Source: Membranipora membranacea (Eukaryota; Bryozoa; Gymnolaemata; Cheilostomatida; Membraniporidae). Taken from it: a stretch of 64,000 bases of DNA. This document shows positions 20,098-34,800 of the stretch, one piece after another. The translations under genes were made by a program, and so were the position numbers. The stretch is taken from NCBI GenBank assembly GCA_914767715.1, contig OU612067.1:24216162-24280161 (forward strand), written 5' to 3'. Position 1 is the stretch's first letter. Each line of letters opens with the position of its first letter. The notes under the pieces are model-generated. The model searched no databases and was not told the DNA's origin. It saw only the letters and a program-made list of their open reading frames with translations.

Positions 20098-23000
20098 TCG
20101 AGATAAGCAGGAGTTGCTCCTCCTCATGAGGTGAGTTAGAAGCAAATCTATTTTTGGATCTGAGCGAAAAAAAAGCGTGATACCCACCCTTGGTATTATG
20201 TTGAAAATTTCAAGTCAGCTTAATTACCGCCCTATTAATCCGAGGATTCCAATATTCTGGATTTTGAATAAGGCCGATAAAAGCTTGAACTGGTTGGAGT
20301 TTGATAAAGATTCGAGAGAGTTTTAATTTTTGATGTTGCCGTATGGCATGTTTTATTTTAGCAAAAGTGACCCTAATTAAAACGGACGCTGACGGAGAAT
20401 GAAAAGCCGCAGAGGCAAACGGTTTGCTGATTCGAGATAACCAGGAGTTGCTCCTCCTCATGAGGTGAGTTAGAAGCAGATCTATTTTTTGATCTGAGCG
20501 AAAAAAAGCGTGATACCCAACCTTGGTATTATTTTGAAAGTTTCAAGTCAGCTTAATTACCGCCCTATTAATCCGAGGATTCCGATATTCTGGATTTTGG
20601 ATAAGGCCGATAACAGCTTGAACTGGTTGGAGTTTGATAAAGATTCGAGAGAGTTTTAATTTTTGATGTTGCCGTATGGCATGTTTTTTTTAGCAAAAGT
20701 GACCCTAATTAGAACGGACGCTGACGGAGAATGAAAAGCCGTAGAGGCAAACGGTTTGCTGATTCGAGATAAGCAGGAGTTGCTCCTCCTCATGAGGTGA
20801 GTTAGAAGCAAATCTATTTTTTGATCTGAGCGAAAAAAAGCGTGATACCCACCCTTGGTATTATTTTGAAAATTTCAAGTCAGCTTTAATACCGCCCTAT
20901 TAATCCGAGGATTCCAATATTCTGGATTTTGAATAAGGCCGATAAGAGCTTGAACTGGTTGGAGTTTGATAAAGATTCGAGAGAGTTTTAATTTTTGATG
21001 TTGCCATATGGCATGTTTTATTTTAGCAAAAGTGACCCTAATTAAAACGGACGCTGACGGAGAATGAAAAGCCGCAGAGGCATACGGTTTGCTGATTCGA
21101 GATAAGCAGGAGTTGCTCCTCCTCATGAGGTGAATTACAGTCAAATCTATTTTTTGATCTGAGCGAAAAAAAAGCGTGATACCCATCCTTGGTATTATTT
21201 TGAAAATTTCAAGTCAGCTTAATTACCGCCCTATTAATCCGAGGATTCCAATATTCTGGATTCTGAATAAGGCCGATAAGAGCTTGAACTGGTTGGAGTT
21301 TGATAAAGATTCGAGAGAGTTTTAATTTTTGATGTTGCCGTATGGCATGTTTTATTTTAGCAAAAGTGACCCTAATTAAAACGGACGCTCACGAGAATGA
21401 AAAGCCGCAGAGGCAAACGTTTTGCTGATTCGAGATAACCAGGAGTTGCTCCTCCTCATGAGGTGAGTTAGAAGCAGATCTATTTTTTGATCTGAGCGAA
21501 AAAAAGCGTGATACCCACCCTTGGTATTATTTTGAAAATTTCAAGTCAGCTTAATTACCGCCCTATTAATCCGAGGATTCCAATATTCTGGATTTTGAAT
21601 AAGGCCGATAAGAGCTTGAACTGGTTGGAGTTTGATAAAGATTCGAGAGAGTTTTAATTTGTGATGTTGCCGTATGGCATGTTTTTTTTTAGCAAAAGTG
21701 ACCATAATTAAAACGGACGCTGACGGAGAATGAAAAGCCGCAGAGGCAAACGGTTTGCTGATTCGAGATAAGCAGGAGTTGCTCCTCCTCATGAGGTGAG
21801 TTAGAAGCAAATCTATTTTTTGATCTGAGCGAAAAAAAAGCGTGATACCCACCCTTGGTATTATTTTGAAAGTTTCAAGTCAGCTTAATTACCGCCCTAT
21901 TAATCCGAGGACTCCAATATTCTGGATTTTGAATAAGGCCGATAACAGCTTGAACTGGTTGGAGTTTGATAAAGATTCGAGAGAGTTTTAATTTTTGATG
22001 TTGCCGTATGGCATGTTTTTTTTTAGCAAAAGTGACCTTAATTAAAATGGACGCTGACGGAGAATGAAAAGCCGCAGAGGCACACGGTTCGCTGATTCGA
22101 GATAAGCAGGAGTTGCTCCTCCTCATGAGGTGAGTTAGAAGCAAATCTATTTTTTGATCTGAGCGAAAAAAAAGCGTGATACCCACCCTTGGTATTATTT
22201 TGAAAATTTCAAGTCAGCTTAATTACCGCCCTATTAATCCTAGGATTCCAATATTCTGGATTTTGAATAAGGCCGATAAGAGCTTGAACTGGTTGGAGTT
22301 TGATAAAGATTCGAGAGAGTTTTAATTTTTGATGTTGCCGTATGGCATGTTTTTTTTAGCAAAAGTGACCCTAATTAAAACGGACGCTGACGGAGAATGA
22401 AAAGCCGTAGAGGCAAACGGTTTGCTGATTCGAGATAAGCAGGAGTTGCTCCTCCTCATGAGGTGAGTTAGAAGCAAATCTATTTTTTGATCTGAGCGAA
22501 AAAAAAGCGTGATACCCACCCTTGGTATTATTTTGAAAATTTCAAGTCAGCTTAAATACCGCCCTATTAATCCGAGGATTCCAATATTCTGGATTTTGAA
22601 TAAGGCCGATTAGAGCTTGAACTGGTTGGAGTTTGATAAAGATTCGAGAGAGTTTTAATTTTTGATGTTGCCGTATGGCATGTTTTATTTTAGCAAAAGT
22701 GACCCTAATTAAAACGGACGCTGACGGAGAATGAAAAGCCGCAGAGGCAAACGGTTTGCTGATTCGAGATAAGCAGGAGTTGCTCCTCCTCATGAAGTGA
22801 GTTAGAAGCAAATCTATTTTTTGAGCTGAGCGAAAAAAAAGCATGATACCCACCCTTGGTATTATTTTGAAAATTTCAAGTCAGCTTAATTACCGCCCTA
22901 TTAATCCGAGGATTCCAATATTCTGGATTTTGAATAAGGCCGATAAGAGCTCGAACTGGTTGGAGTTTGATAAAGATTCGAGAGAGTTTTAATTTTTGAT

Positions 23001-23876
23001 GTTGCCATATGGCATCTTTTTTTTTAGCAAAAGTGACCCTAATTAAAACGGACGCTGACGGAGAATGAAAAGCTGCAGAGGCAAACGGTTTGCTGATTCG
23101 AGATAAGCAGGAGTTGCTCCTCCTCATGAGGTGAGTTAGAAGCAAATCTATTTTTTGATCTGAGCGAAAAAAAAGCGTGATACCCACCCTTGGTATTATT
23201 TTGAAAGTTTCAAGTCAGCTTAATTACCGCCCTATTGATCCGAGGATTCCAATATTCTGGATTTTGAATAAGGCCGATAAGAGCTTGAACTGGTTGGAGT
23301 TTGATAAAGATTCGAGAGAGTTTTAATTTTTGATGTTGCCGTATGGCATGTTTTTTTTTAGCAAAAGTGACCCTAATTAAAACGGACGCTGACGGAGAAT
23401 GATAAGCCGCAGAGGCAAACGGTTTGCTGATTCGAGATAAGCAGGAGTTGCTCCTCCTCATGAGGTGAGTTAGAAGCAAATCTATTTTTTGATCTGAGCG
23501 AAAAAAAAGCGTGATACCCACCCTTGGTATTATTTTGAAAATTTCAAGTCAGCTTAATTACCGCCCTATTAATCCGAGGATTCCAATATTCTGGATTTTG
23601 AATAAGGCCGATAAGAGCTCGAACTGGTTGGAGTTTGATAAAGATTCGAGAGAGTTTTAATTTTTGATGTTGCCGTATGGCATGTTTTTTTTAGCAAAAG
23701 TGACCCTAATTAAAACGGACGCTGACGGAGAATGAAAAGCCGCAGAGGCAAACGGTTTGCTGATTCGAGATAAGCAGGAGTTGCTCCTCCTCATGAAGTG
23801 AGTTAGAAGCAAATCTATTTTTTGAGCTGAGCCAAAAAAAAGCGTGATACCCACCCTTGGTATTATTTTGAAAATT

Positions 23877-25880
23877 TCAAGTCAGCTTAATTACCGCCCT
23901 ATTAATCCGAGGATTCCAATATTCTGGATTTTGAATAAGGCCGATAAGAGCTTGAACTGGTTGGAGTTTGATAAAGATTCGAGAGAGTTTTAATTTTTGA
24001 TGTTGCCGTATGGCATGTTTTTTTTTAGCAAAAGTGACCCTAATTAAAACGGACGCTGACGGAGAATGAAAATCCGCAGAGGCAAAGGGTTTGCTGATTC
24101 GAGATAAGCAGGAGTTGCTCCTCCTCATGAGGTGAGTTAGAAGCAAATCTATTTTTTGATCTGAGCGAAAAAAAAGCGTGATACCGACCCTTGGTATTAT
24201 TTTGAAAATTTCAAGTCAGCTTAATTACCGCCCTATTAATCCGAGGATTCCAATATTCCGGATTTTGAATAAGGCCGATAAGAGCTTGAACTGGTTGGAG
24301 TTTGATAAAGATTCGAGAGAGTTTTAATTTTTGATGTTGCCGTATGGCATGTTTTTTTTTAGCAAAAGTGACCCTAATTAAAACGGACGCTGACGGAGAA
24401 TGAAAAGCTGCAGAGGCAAACGGTTTGCTGATTCGAGATAAGCAGGAGTTGCTCCTCCTCATGAGGTGAGTTAGAAGCAAATCTATTTTTTGAGCTGAGC
24501 GAAAAAAAAGCGTGATACCCACCCTTGGTATTATTTTGAAAATTTCAAGTCAGCTTAATTACCGCCCTATTAATCCGAGGATTCCAATATTCTGGATTTT
24601 GAATAAGGCCGATAAGAGCTTGAACTGGTTGGAGTTTGATAAAGATTCGAGAGAGTTTTAATTTTTGATGTTGCCGTATGGCATGTTTTTTTTTAGCAAA
24701 AGTGACCCTAATTAAAACGGACGCTGACGGAGAATGAAAAGCTGCAGAGGCAAACGGTTTGCTGATTCGAGATAAGCAGGAGTTGCTCCTCCTCATGAGG
24801 TGAGTTAGAAGCAAATCTATTTTTTGAGCTGAGCGAAAAAAAAGCGTGATACCCACCCTTGGTATTATTTTGAAAATTTCAAGTCAGCTTAATTACCGCC
24901 CTATTAATCCGAGGATTCCAATATTCTGGATTTTGAATAAGGCCGATAAGAGCTTGAACTGGTTGGAGTTTGATAAAGATTCGAGAGAGTTTTAATTTTT
25001 GATGTTGCCGTATGGCATGTTTTTTTTTAGCAAAAGTGACCCTAATTAAAACGGACGCTGACGGAGAATGAAAATCCGCAGAGGCAAAGGGTTTGCTGAT
25101 TCGAGATAAGCAGGAGTTGCTCCTCCTCATGAGGTGAGTTAGAAGCAAATCTATTTTTTGATCTGAGCGAAAAAAAAGCGTGATACCGACCCTTGGTATT
25201 ATTTTGAAAATTTCAAGTCAGCTTAATTACCGCCCTATTAATCCGAGGATTCCAATATTCCGGATTTTGAATAAGGCCGATAAGAGCTTGAACTGGTTGG
25301 AGTTTGATAAAGATTCGAGAGAGTTTTAATTTTTGATGTTGCCGTATGGCATGTTTTTTTTTAGCAAAAGTGACCCTAATTAAAACGGACGCTGACGGAG
25401 AATGAAAAGCCGCAGAGGCAAACGGTTTGCTGATTCGAGATAAGCAGGAGTTGCTCCTCCTCATGAGGTGAGTTAGAAGCAAATCTATTTTTTGATCTGA
25501 GCGAAAAAAAAGCGTGATACCCACCCTTGGTATTATTTTGAAAATTTCAAGTCAGCTTAATTACCGCCCTATTAATCCGAGGATTCCAATATTCTGGATT
25601 TTGAATAAGGCCGATAAGAGCTTGAACTGGTTGGAGTTTGATAAAGATTCGAGAGAGTTTTAATTTTTGATGTTGCCATATGGCATCTTTTTTTTTAGCA
25701 AAAGTGACCCTAATTAAAACGGACGCTGACGGAGAATGAAAAGCTGCAGAGGCAAACGGTTTGCTGATTCGAGATAAGCAGGAGTTGCTCCTCCTCATGA
25801 GGTGAGTTAGAAGCAAATCTATTTTTTGATCTGAGCGAAAAAAAAGCGTGATACCCACCCTTGGTATTTTTTTGAAAATT
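23877..25880. repeat. Three-monomer block shifted by 1002 bp
   Basis: Units with AATCCGCAGAGGCAAAGGG, the ACCGACCC change and the ATTCCGG change recur at a spacing of 1002 bp (23877 and 24879; 24211 and 25213). The match is limited to part of the block. Confidence 0.65.
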
Positions 25881-26191
25881 TCAAGTCAGCTTAATTACCG
25901 CCCTATTAATCCTAGGATTCCAATATTCTGGATTTTGAATAAGGCCGATAAGAGCTTGAACTGGTTGGAGTTTGATAAACATTCGAGAGAGTTTTAATTT
26001 TTGATGTTGCCGTATGGCATGTTTTTTTTTAGCAAAAGTGACCTTAATTAAAACGGACGCTGACGGAGAATGAAAAGCCGCAGAGGCAAACGGTTTGCTG
26101 ATTCGAGATAAGCAGGAGTTGCTCCTCCTCATGAGGTGAGTTAGAAGCAAATCTATTTTTTGATCTGAGCGAAAAAAAAGCGTGATACCCA

Positions 26192-28880
26192 CCCTTGGTA
26201 TTATTTTGAAAGTTTCAAGTCAGCTTAATTACCGCCCTATTGATCCGAGGATTCCAATATTCTGGATTTTGAATAAGGCCGATAAGAGCTTGAACTGGTT
26301 GGAGTTTGATAAAGATTCGAGAGAGTTTTAATTTTTGATGTTGCCGTATGGCATGTTTTTTTTAGCAAAAGTGACCCTAATTAAAACGGACGCTGACGGA
26401 GAATGAAAAGCCACAGAGGCAAACGGTTCGCCGATTCGAGATAAGCAGGAGTTGCTTCTCCTCATGAGGTGAGTTAGAAGCAAATCTATTTTTTGATCTG
26501 AGCGAAAAAAAAGCGTGATACCCATCCTTGGTATTTTTTTGAAAATTTCAAGTCAGCTTAATTACCGCCCTATTAATCCTAGGATTCCAATATTCTGGAT
26601 TTTGAATAAGGCCGATAAGAGCTTGAACTGGTTGGAGTTTGATAAAGATTCGAGAGAGTTTTAATTTTTGATGTTGCCGTATGGCATGTTTTTTTTTAGC
26701 AAAAGTGACCCTAATTAAAACGGACGCTGACGGAGAATGAAAAGCCGCAGAGGCAAACGGTTTGCTGATTCTAGATAAGCAGGAGTTGCTCCTCCTCATG
26801 AGGTGAGTTAAAAGCAAATCTATTTTTTGATCGGAGCGAAAAAAAAGCGTGATACCCACCCTTGGTATTATTTTGAAAATTTCAAGTCAGCTTAATTACC
26901 GCCCTAATAATCCGAGGATTCAAATATTCTGGATTTTGAATAAGGCCGATAAGAGCTTGGACTGGTTGGAGTTTGATAAAGATTCGAGAGAGTTTTAATT
27001 TTTGATGTTGCCGTATGGCATGTTTTTTTTTAGCAAAAGTGACCCTAATTAAAACGGACGCTGACGGAGAATGAAAAGCCGCAGAGGCAAACGGTTTGCT
27101 GATTCGAGATAAGCAGGAGTTGCTCCTCCTCATGAGGTGAGTTAGAAGCAAATCTATTTTTTGATCTGAGCGAAAAAAAAGCGTGATACCCACCCTTGGT
27201 ATTATTTTGAAAATTTCAAGTCAGCTTAATTACCGCCCTATTAATCCGAGGATTCCAATATTCTGGATTTTGAATAAGGCCGATAAGAGCTTGAACTGGT
27301 TGGAGTTTGATAAAGATTCGAGAGAGTTTTAATTTTTGATGTTGCCATATGGCATCTTTTTTTTTAGCAAAAGTGACCCTAATTAAAACGGACGCTGACG
27401 GAGAATGAAAAGCTGCAGAGGCATACGGTTTGCTGATTCGAGATAAGCAGGAGTTGCTCCTCCTCATGAGGTGAGTTAGAAGCAAATCTATCTTTTGATC
27501 TGAGCGAAAAAAAAGCGTGATACCCACCCTTGGTATTATTTTGAAAATTTCAAGTCAGCTTAATTACCGCCCTATTAATCCGAGGATTCCAATATTCTGG
27601 ATTCTGAATAAGGCCGATAAGAGCTTGAACTGGTTTGAGTTTGATAAAGATTCGAGAGAGTTTTAATTTTTGATGTTGCCGTATGGCATGTTTTTTTTTA
27701 GCAAAAGTGACCCTAATTAAAACGGACGCTGACGGAGAATGAAAAGCCGCAGAGGCAAACGGTTTGCTGATTCGAGATAAGCAGGAGTTGCTCCTCCTCA
27801 TGAGGTGAGTTAGAAGCAAATCTATTTTTTGATCTGAGCGAAAAAAAAGCGTGATACCCACCCTTGGTATTATTTTGAAAGTTTCAAGTCAGCTTAATTA
27901 CCGCCCTATTGATCCGAGGATTCCAATATTCTGGATTTTGAATAAGGCCGATAAGAGCTTGAACTGGTTGGAGTTTGATAAAGATTCGAGAGAGTTTTAA
28001 TTTTTGATGTTGCCGTATGGCATGTTTTTTTTAGCAAAAGTGACCCTAATTAAAACGGACGCTGACGGAGAATGAAAAGCCACAGAGGCAAACGGTTCGC
28101 CGATTCGAGATAAGCAGGAGTTGCTTCTCCTCATGAGGTGAGTTAGAAGCAAATCTATTTTTTGATCTGAGCGAAAAAAAAGCGTGATACCCATCCTTGG
28201 TATTTTTTTGAAAATTTCAAGTCAGCTTAATTACCGCCCTATTAATCCTAGGATTCCAATATTCTGGATTTTGAATAAGGCCGATAAGAGCTTGAACTGG
28301 TTGGAGTTTGATAAAGATTCGAGAGAGTTTTAATTTTTGATGTTGCCGTATGGCATGTTTTTTTTTAGCAAAAGTGACCCTAATTAAAACGGACGCTGAC
28401 GGAGAATGAAAAGCCGCAGAGGCAAACGGTTTGCTGATTCTAGATAAGCAGGAGTTGCTCCTCCTCATGAGGTGAGTTAAAAGCAAATCTATTTTTTGAT
28501 CTGAGCGAAAAAAAAGCGTGATACCCACCCTTGGTATTATTTTGAAAATTTCAAGTCAGCTTAATTACCGCCCTAATAATCCGAGGATTCAAATATTCTG
28601 GATTTTGAATAAGGCCGATAAGAGCTTGGACTGGTTGGAGTTTGATAAAGATTCGAGAGAGTTTTAATTTTTGATGTTGCCGTATGGCATGTTTTTTTTT
28701 AGCAAAAGTGACCCTAATTAAAACGGACGCTGACGGAGAATGAAAAGCCGCAGAGGCAAACGTTTTGCTGATTCGAGATAAGCAGGAGTTGCTCCTCCTC
28801 ATGAGGTGAGTTAGAAGCAAATCTATTTTTTGATCTGAGCGAAAAAAAAGCGTGATACCGACCCTTGGTATTATTTTGAA
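26192..28880. repeat. Five-monomer shift (1669 bp)
   Basis: Units with CACAGAGG/TTCGCCG, TTCTAGATAAG and CCTAATAAT/TTGGACTGG at about 26192-27210 recur at 27861-28880. Confidence 0.75.
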
Positions 28881-31800
28881 AATTTCAAGTCAGCTTAATT
28901 ACCGCCCTATTAATCCGAGGATTCCAATATTCTGGATTTTGAATAAGGCCGATAAGAGCTTGAACTGGTTGGAGTTTGATAAAGATTCGAGAGAGTTTTA
29001 ATTTTTGATGTTGCCGTATGGCATGTTTTATTTTAGCAAAAGTGAACCTAATTAAAACGGACGCTGACGGAGAATGAAAAGCCGCAGAGGCATACGGTTT
29101 GCTGATTCGAGATAAGCAGGAGTTGCTCCTCCTCATGAGGTGAGTTAGAAGCAAATCTATTTTTTGATCTGAGCGAAAAAAAAGCGTGATACCCACTCTT
29201 GGTATTATTTTGAAAATTTCAAGTCAGCTTAATTACCGCCCTATTAATCCGAGGATTCCAATATTCTGGATTCTGAATAAGGCCGATAAGAGCTTGAACT
29301 GGTTTGAGTTTGATAAAGATTCGAGAGAGTTTTAATTTTTGATGTTGCCGTATGGCATGTTTTTTTTTAGCAAAAGTGACCCTAATTAAAACGGACGCTG
29401 ACGGAGAATGAAAAGCCGCAGAGGCAAACGGTTTGCTGATTCGAGATAAGCAGGAGTTGCTCCTCCTCATGAGGTGAGTTAGAAACAGATCTATTTTTTG
29501 ATCTGAGCGAAAAAAAGCGTGATACCCACCCTTGGTATTATTTTGAAAATTTCAAGTCAGCTTAATTACCGCCCTATTAATCCGAGGATTCCAATATTCT
29601 GGATTCTGAATAAGGCCGATAAGAGCTTGATCTGGTTGGAGTTTGATAAAGATTCGAGAGAGTTTTAATTTGTGATGTTGCCGTATGGCATGTTTTTTTT
29701 TAGCAAAAGTGACCCTAATTAAAACGGACGCTGACGGAGAATGAAAAGCCGCAGAGGCAAACGGTTTGCTGATTCGAGATAAGCAGGAGTTGCTCCTCCT
29801 CATGAGGTGAGTTAGAAGCAGATATATTTTTTGATCTGAGCGAAAAAAAGCGTGATACCCACCCTTGGTATTATTTTGAAAATTTCAAGTCAGCTTAATT
29901 ACCGCCCTATTAATCCGAGGATTCCAATATTCTGGATTCTGAATAAGGCCGATAAGAGCTTGAACTGGTTGGAGTTTGATAAAGATTCGAGAGAGTTTTA
30001 ATTTTTGATGTTGCCGTATGGCATGTTTTTTTTTAGCAAAAGTGACCCCAATTAAAACGGACGCTGACGGAGAATGAAAAGCTGCAGAGGCAAACGGTTT
30101 GCTGATTCGAGATAAGCAGGAGTTGCTCCTCCTCATGAGGTGAGTTAGAAGCAAATCTATTTTTTGATCTGAGCGAAAAAAAAGCGTGATACCCACCCTT
30201 GGTATTATTTTGAAAATTTCAAGTCAGCTTAATTACCGCCCTATTAATCCGAGGATTCCAATATTCTGGATTCTGAATAAGGCCGATAAGAGCTTGAACT
30301 GGTTTGAGTTTGATAAAGATTCGAGAGAGTTTTAATTTTTGATGTTGCCGTATGGCATGTTTTTTTTTAGCAAAAGTGACCCTAATTAAAACGGACGCTG
30401 ACGGAGAATGAAAAGCCGCAGAGGCAAACGGTTTGCTGATTCGAGATAAGCAGGAGTTGCTCCTCCTCATGAGGTGAGTTAGAAACAGATCTATTTTTTG
30501 ATCTGAGCGAAAAAAAGCGTGATACCCACCCTTGGTATTATTTTGAAAATTTCAAGTCAGCTTAATCACCGCCCTATTAATCCGAGGATTCCAATATTCT
30601 GGATTCTGAATAAGGCCGATAAGAGCTTGATCGGGTTGGAGTTTGATAAAGATTCAAGAGAGTTTTAATTTGTGATGTTGCCGTATGGCATGTTTTTTTT
30701 TAGCAAAAGTGACCCTAATTAAAACGGACGCTGACGGAGAATGAAAAGCCGCAGAGGCAAACGGTTTGCTGATTCGAGATAAGCAGGAGTTGCTCCTCCT
30801 CATGAGGTGAGTTAGAAGCAGATATATTTTTTGATCTGAGCGAAAAAAAGCGTGATACCCACCCTTGGTATTATTTTGAAAATTTCAAGTCAGCTTAATT
30901 ACCGCCCTATTAATCCGAGGATTCCAATATTCTGGATTCTGAATAAGGCCGATAAAAGCTTGAACTGGTTGGAGTTTGATAAAGATTCGAGAGAGTTTTA
31001 ATTTTTGATGTTGCCGTATGGCATGTTTTTTTTTAGCAAAAGTGACCCTAATTAAAACGGACGCTGACGGAGAATGAAAAGCTGCAGAGGCAAACGGTTT
31101 GCTGATTCGAGATAAGCAGGAGTTGCTCCTCCTCATGAGGTGAGTTAGAAGCAAATCTATTTTTTGATCTGAGCGAAAAAAAAGCGTGATACCCACCCTT
31201 GGTATTATTTTGAAAGTTTCAAGTCAGCTTAATTACCGCCCTATTGATCCGAGGATTCCAATATTCTGGATTTTGAATAAGGCCGATAAGAGCTTGAACT
31301 GGTTGGAGTTTGATAAAGATTCGAGAGAGTTTTAATTTTTGATGTTGCCGTATGGCATGTTTTTTTTTAGCAAAAGTGACCCTAATTAAAACGGACGCTG
31401 ACGGAGAATGAAAAGCCACAGAGGTAAACGGTTCGCCGATTCGAGATAAGCAGGAGTTGCTCCTCCTCATGAGGTGAGTTAGAAGCAAATCTATTTTTTG
31501 ATCTGAGCGAAAAAAAAGCGTGATACCCACCCTTGGTATTTTTTTGAAAATTTCAAGTCAGCTTAATTACCGCCCTATTAATCCTAGGATTCCAATATTC
31601 TGGATTTTGAATAAGGCCGATAAGAGCTTGAACTGGTTGGAGTTTGATAAACATTCGAGAGAGTTTTAATTTTTGATGTTGCCGTATGGCATGTTTTTTT
31701 TTAGCAAAAGTGACCTTAATTAAAACGGACGCTGACGGAGAATGAAAAGCCGCAGAGGCAAACGGTTTGCTGATTCTAGATAAGCAGGAGTTGCTCCTCC

Positions 31801-34800
31801 TCATGAGGTGAGTTAGAAGCAAATCTATTTTTTGATCTGAGCGAAAAAAAAGCGTGATACCCACCCTTGGTATTATTTTGAAAGTTTCAAGTCAGCTTAA
31901 TTACCGCCCTATTGATCCGAGGATTCCAATATTCTGGATTTTGAATAAGGCCGATAAGAGCTTGAACTGGTTGGAGTTTGATAAAGATTCGAGAGAGTTT
32001 TAATTTTTGATGTTGCCGTATGGCATGTTTTTTTTAGCAAAAGTGACCCTAATTAAAACGGACGCTGACGGAGAATGAAAAGCCACAGTGGCAAACGGTT
32101 CGCCGATTCGAGATAAGCAGGAGTTGCTTCTCCTCATGAGGTGAGTTAGAAGCAAATCTATTTTTTGTTCTGAGCGAAAAAAAAGCGTGATACCCATCCT
32201 TGGTATTTTTTTGAAAATTTCAAGTCAGCTTAATTACCGCCCTATTAATCCTAGGATTCCAATATTCTGGATTTTGAATAAGGCCGATAAGAGCTTGAAC
32301 TGGTTGGAGTTTGATAAAGATTCGAGAGAGTTTTAATTTTTGATGTTGCCGTATGGCATGTTTTTTTTTAGCAAAAGTGACCCTAATTAAAACGGACGCT
32401 GACGGAGAATGAAAAGCCGCAGAGGCAAACGGTTTGCTGATTCTAGATAAGCAGGAGTTGCTCCTCCTCATGAGGTGAGTTAAAAGCAAATCTATTTTTT
32501 GATCTGAGCGAAAAAAAAGCGTGATACCCACCCTTGGTATTATTTTGAAAATTTCAAGTCAGCTTAATTACCGCCCTAATAATCCGAGGATTCAAATATT
32601 CTGGATTTTGAATAAGGCCGATAAGAGCTTGGACTGGTTGGAGTTTGATAAAGATTCGAGAGAGTTTTAATTTTTGATGTTGCCGTATGGCATGTTTTTT
32701 TTTAGCAAAAGTGACCCTAATTAAAACGGACGCTGACGGAGAATGAAAAGCCGCAGAGGCAAACGGTTTGCTGATTCGAGATAAGCAGGAGTTGCTCCTC
32801 CTCATGAGGTGAGTTAGAAGCAAATCTATTTTTTGATCTGAGCGAAAAAAAAGCGTGATACCGACCCTTGGTATTATTTTGAAAATTTCAAGTCAGCTTA
32901 ATTACCGCCCTATTAATCCGAGGATTCCAATATTCTGGATTTTGAATAAGGCCGATAAGAGCTTGAACTGGTTGGAGTTTGATAAAGATTCGAGAGAGTT
33001 TTAATTTTTGATGTTGCCGTATGGCATGTTTTATTTTAGCAAAAGTGAACCTAATTAAAACGGACGCTGACGGAGAATGAAAAGCCGCAGAGGCATACGG
33101 TTTGCTGATTCGAGATAAGCAGGAGTTGCTCCTCCTCATGAGGTGAGTTAGAAGCAAATCTATTTTTTGATCTGAGCGAAAAAAAAGCGTGATACCCACC
33201 CTTGGTATTATTTTGAAAATTTCAAGTCAGCTTAATTACCGCCCTATTAATCCGAGGATTCCAATATTCTGGATTCTGAATAAGGCCGATAAGAGCTTGA
33301 ACTGGTTTGAGTTTGATAAAGATTCGAGAGAGTTTTAATTTTTGATGTTGCCGTATGGCATGTTTTTTTTTAGCAAAAGTGACCCTAATTAAAACGGACG
33401 CTGACGGAGAATGAAAAGCCGCAGAGGCAAACGGTTTGCTGATTCGAGATAAGCAGGAGTTGCTCCTCCTCATGAGGTGAGTTAGAAACAGATCTATTTT
33501 TTGATCTGAGCGAAAAAAAGCGTGATACCCACCCTTGGTATTATTTTGAAAATTTCAAGTCAGCTTAATTACCGCCCTATTAATCCGAGGATTCCAATAT
33601 TCTGGATTCTGAATAAGGCCGATAAGAGCTTGATCTGGTTGGAGTTTGATAAAGATTCGAGAGAGTTTTAATTTGTGATGTTGCCGTATGGCATGTTTTT
33701 TTTTAGCAAAAGTGACCCTAATTAAAACGGACGCTGACGGAGAATGAAAAGCCGCAGAGGCAAACGGTTTGCTGATTCGAGATAAGCAGGAGTTGCTCCT
33801 CCTCATGAGGTAAGTTAGAAGCAGATATATTTTTTGATCTGAGCGAAAAAAAGCGTGATACCCACCCTTGGTATTATTTTGAAAATTTCAAGTCAGCTTA
33901 ATTACCGCCCTATTAATCCGAGGATTCCAATATTCTGGATTCTGAATAAGGCCGATAAGAGCTTGAACTGGTTGGAGTTTGATAAAGATTCGAGAGAGTT
34001 TTAATTTTTGATGTTGCCGTATGGCATGTTTTTTTTTAGCAAAAGTGACCCCAATTAAAACGGACGCTGACGGAGAATGAAAAGCTGCAGAGGCAAACGG
34101 TTTGCTGATTCGAGATAAGCAGGAGTTGCTCCTCCTCATGAGGTGAGTTAGAAGCAAATCTATTTTTTGATCTGAGCGAAAAAAAAGCGTGATACCCACC
34201 CTTGGTATTATTTTGAAAATTTCAAGTCAGCTTAATTACCGCCCTATTAATCCGAGGATTCCAATATTCTGGATTCTGAATAAGGCCGATAAGAGCTTGA
34301 ACTGGTTTGAGTTTGATAAAGATTCGAGAGAGTTTTAATTTTTGATGTTGCCGTATGGCATGTTTTTTTTTAGCAAAAGTGACCCTAATTAAAACGGACG
34401 CTGACGGAGAATGAAAAGCCGCAGAGGCAAACGGTTTGCTGATTCGAGATAAGCAGGAGTTGCTCCTCCTCATGAGGTGAGTTAGAAACAGATCTATTTT
34501 TTGATCTGAGCGAAAAAAAGCGTGATACCCACCCTTGGTATTATTTTGAAAATTTCAAGTCAGCTTAATCACCGCCCTATTAATCCGAGGATTCCAATAT
34601 TCTGGATTCTGAATAAGGCCGATAAGAGCTTGATCTGGTTGGAGTTTGATAAAGATTCAAGAGAGTTTTAATTTGTGATGTTGCCGTATGGCATGTTTTT
34701 TTTTAGCAAAAGTGACCCTAATTAAAACGGACGCTGACGGAGAATGAAAAGCCGCAGAGGCAAACGGTTTGCTGATTCGAGATAAGCAGGAGTTGCTCCT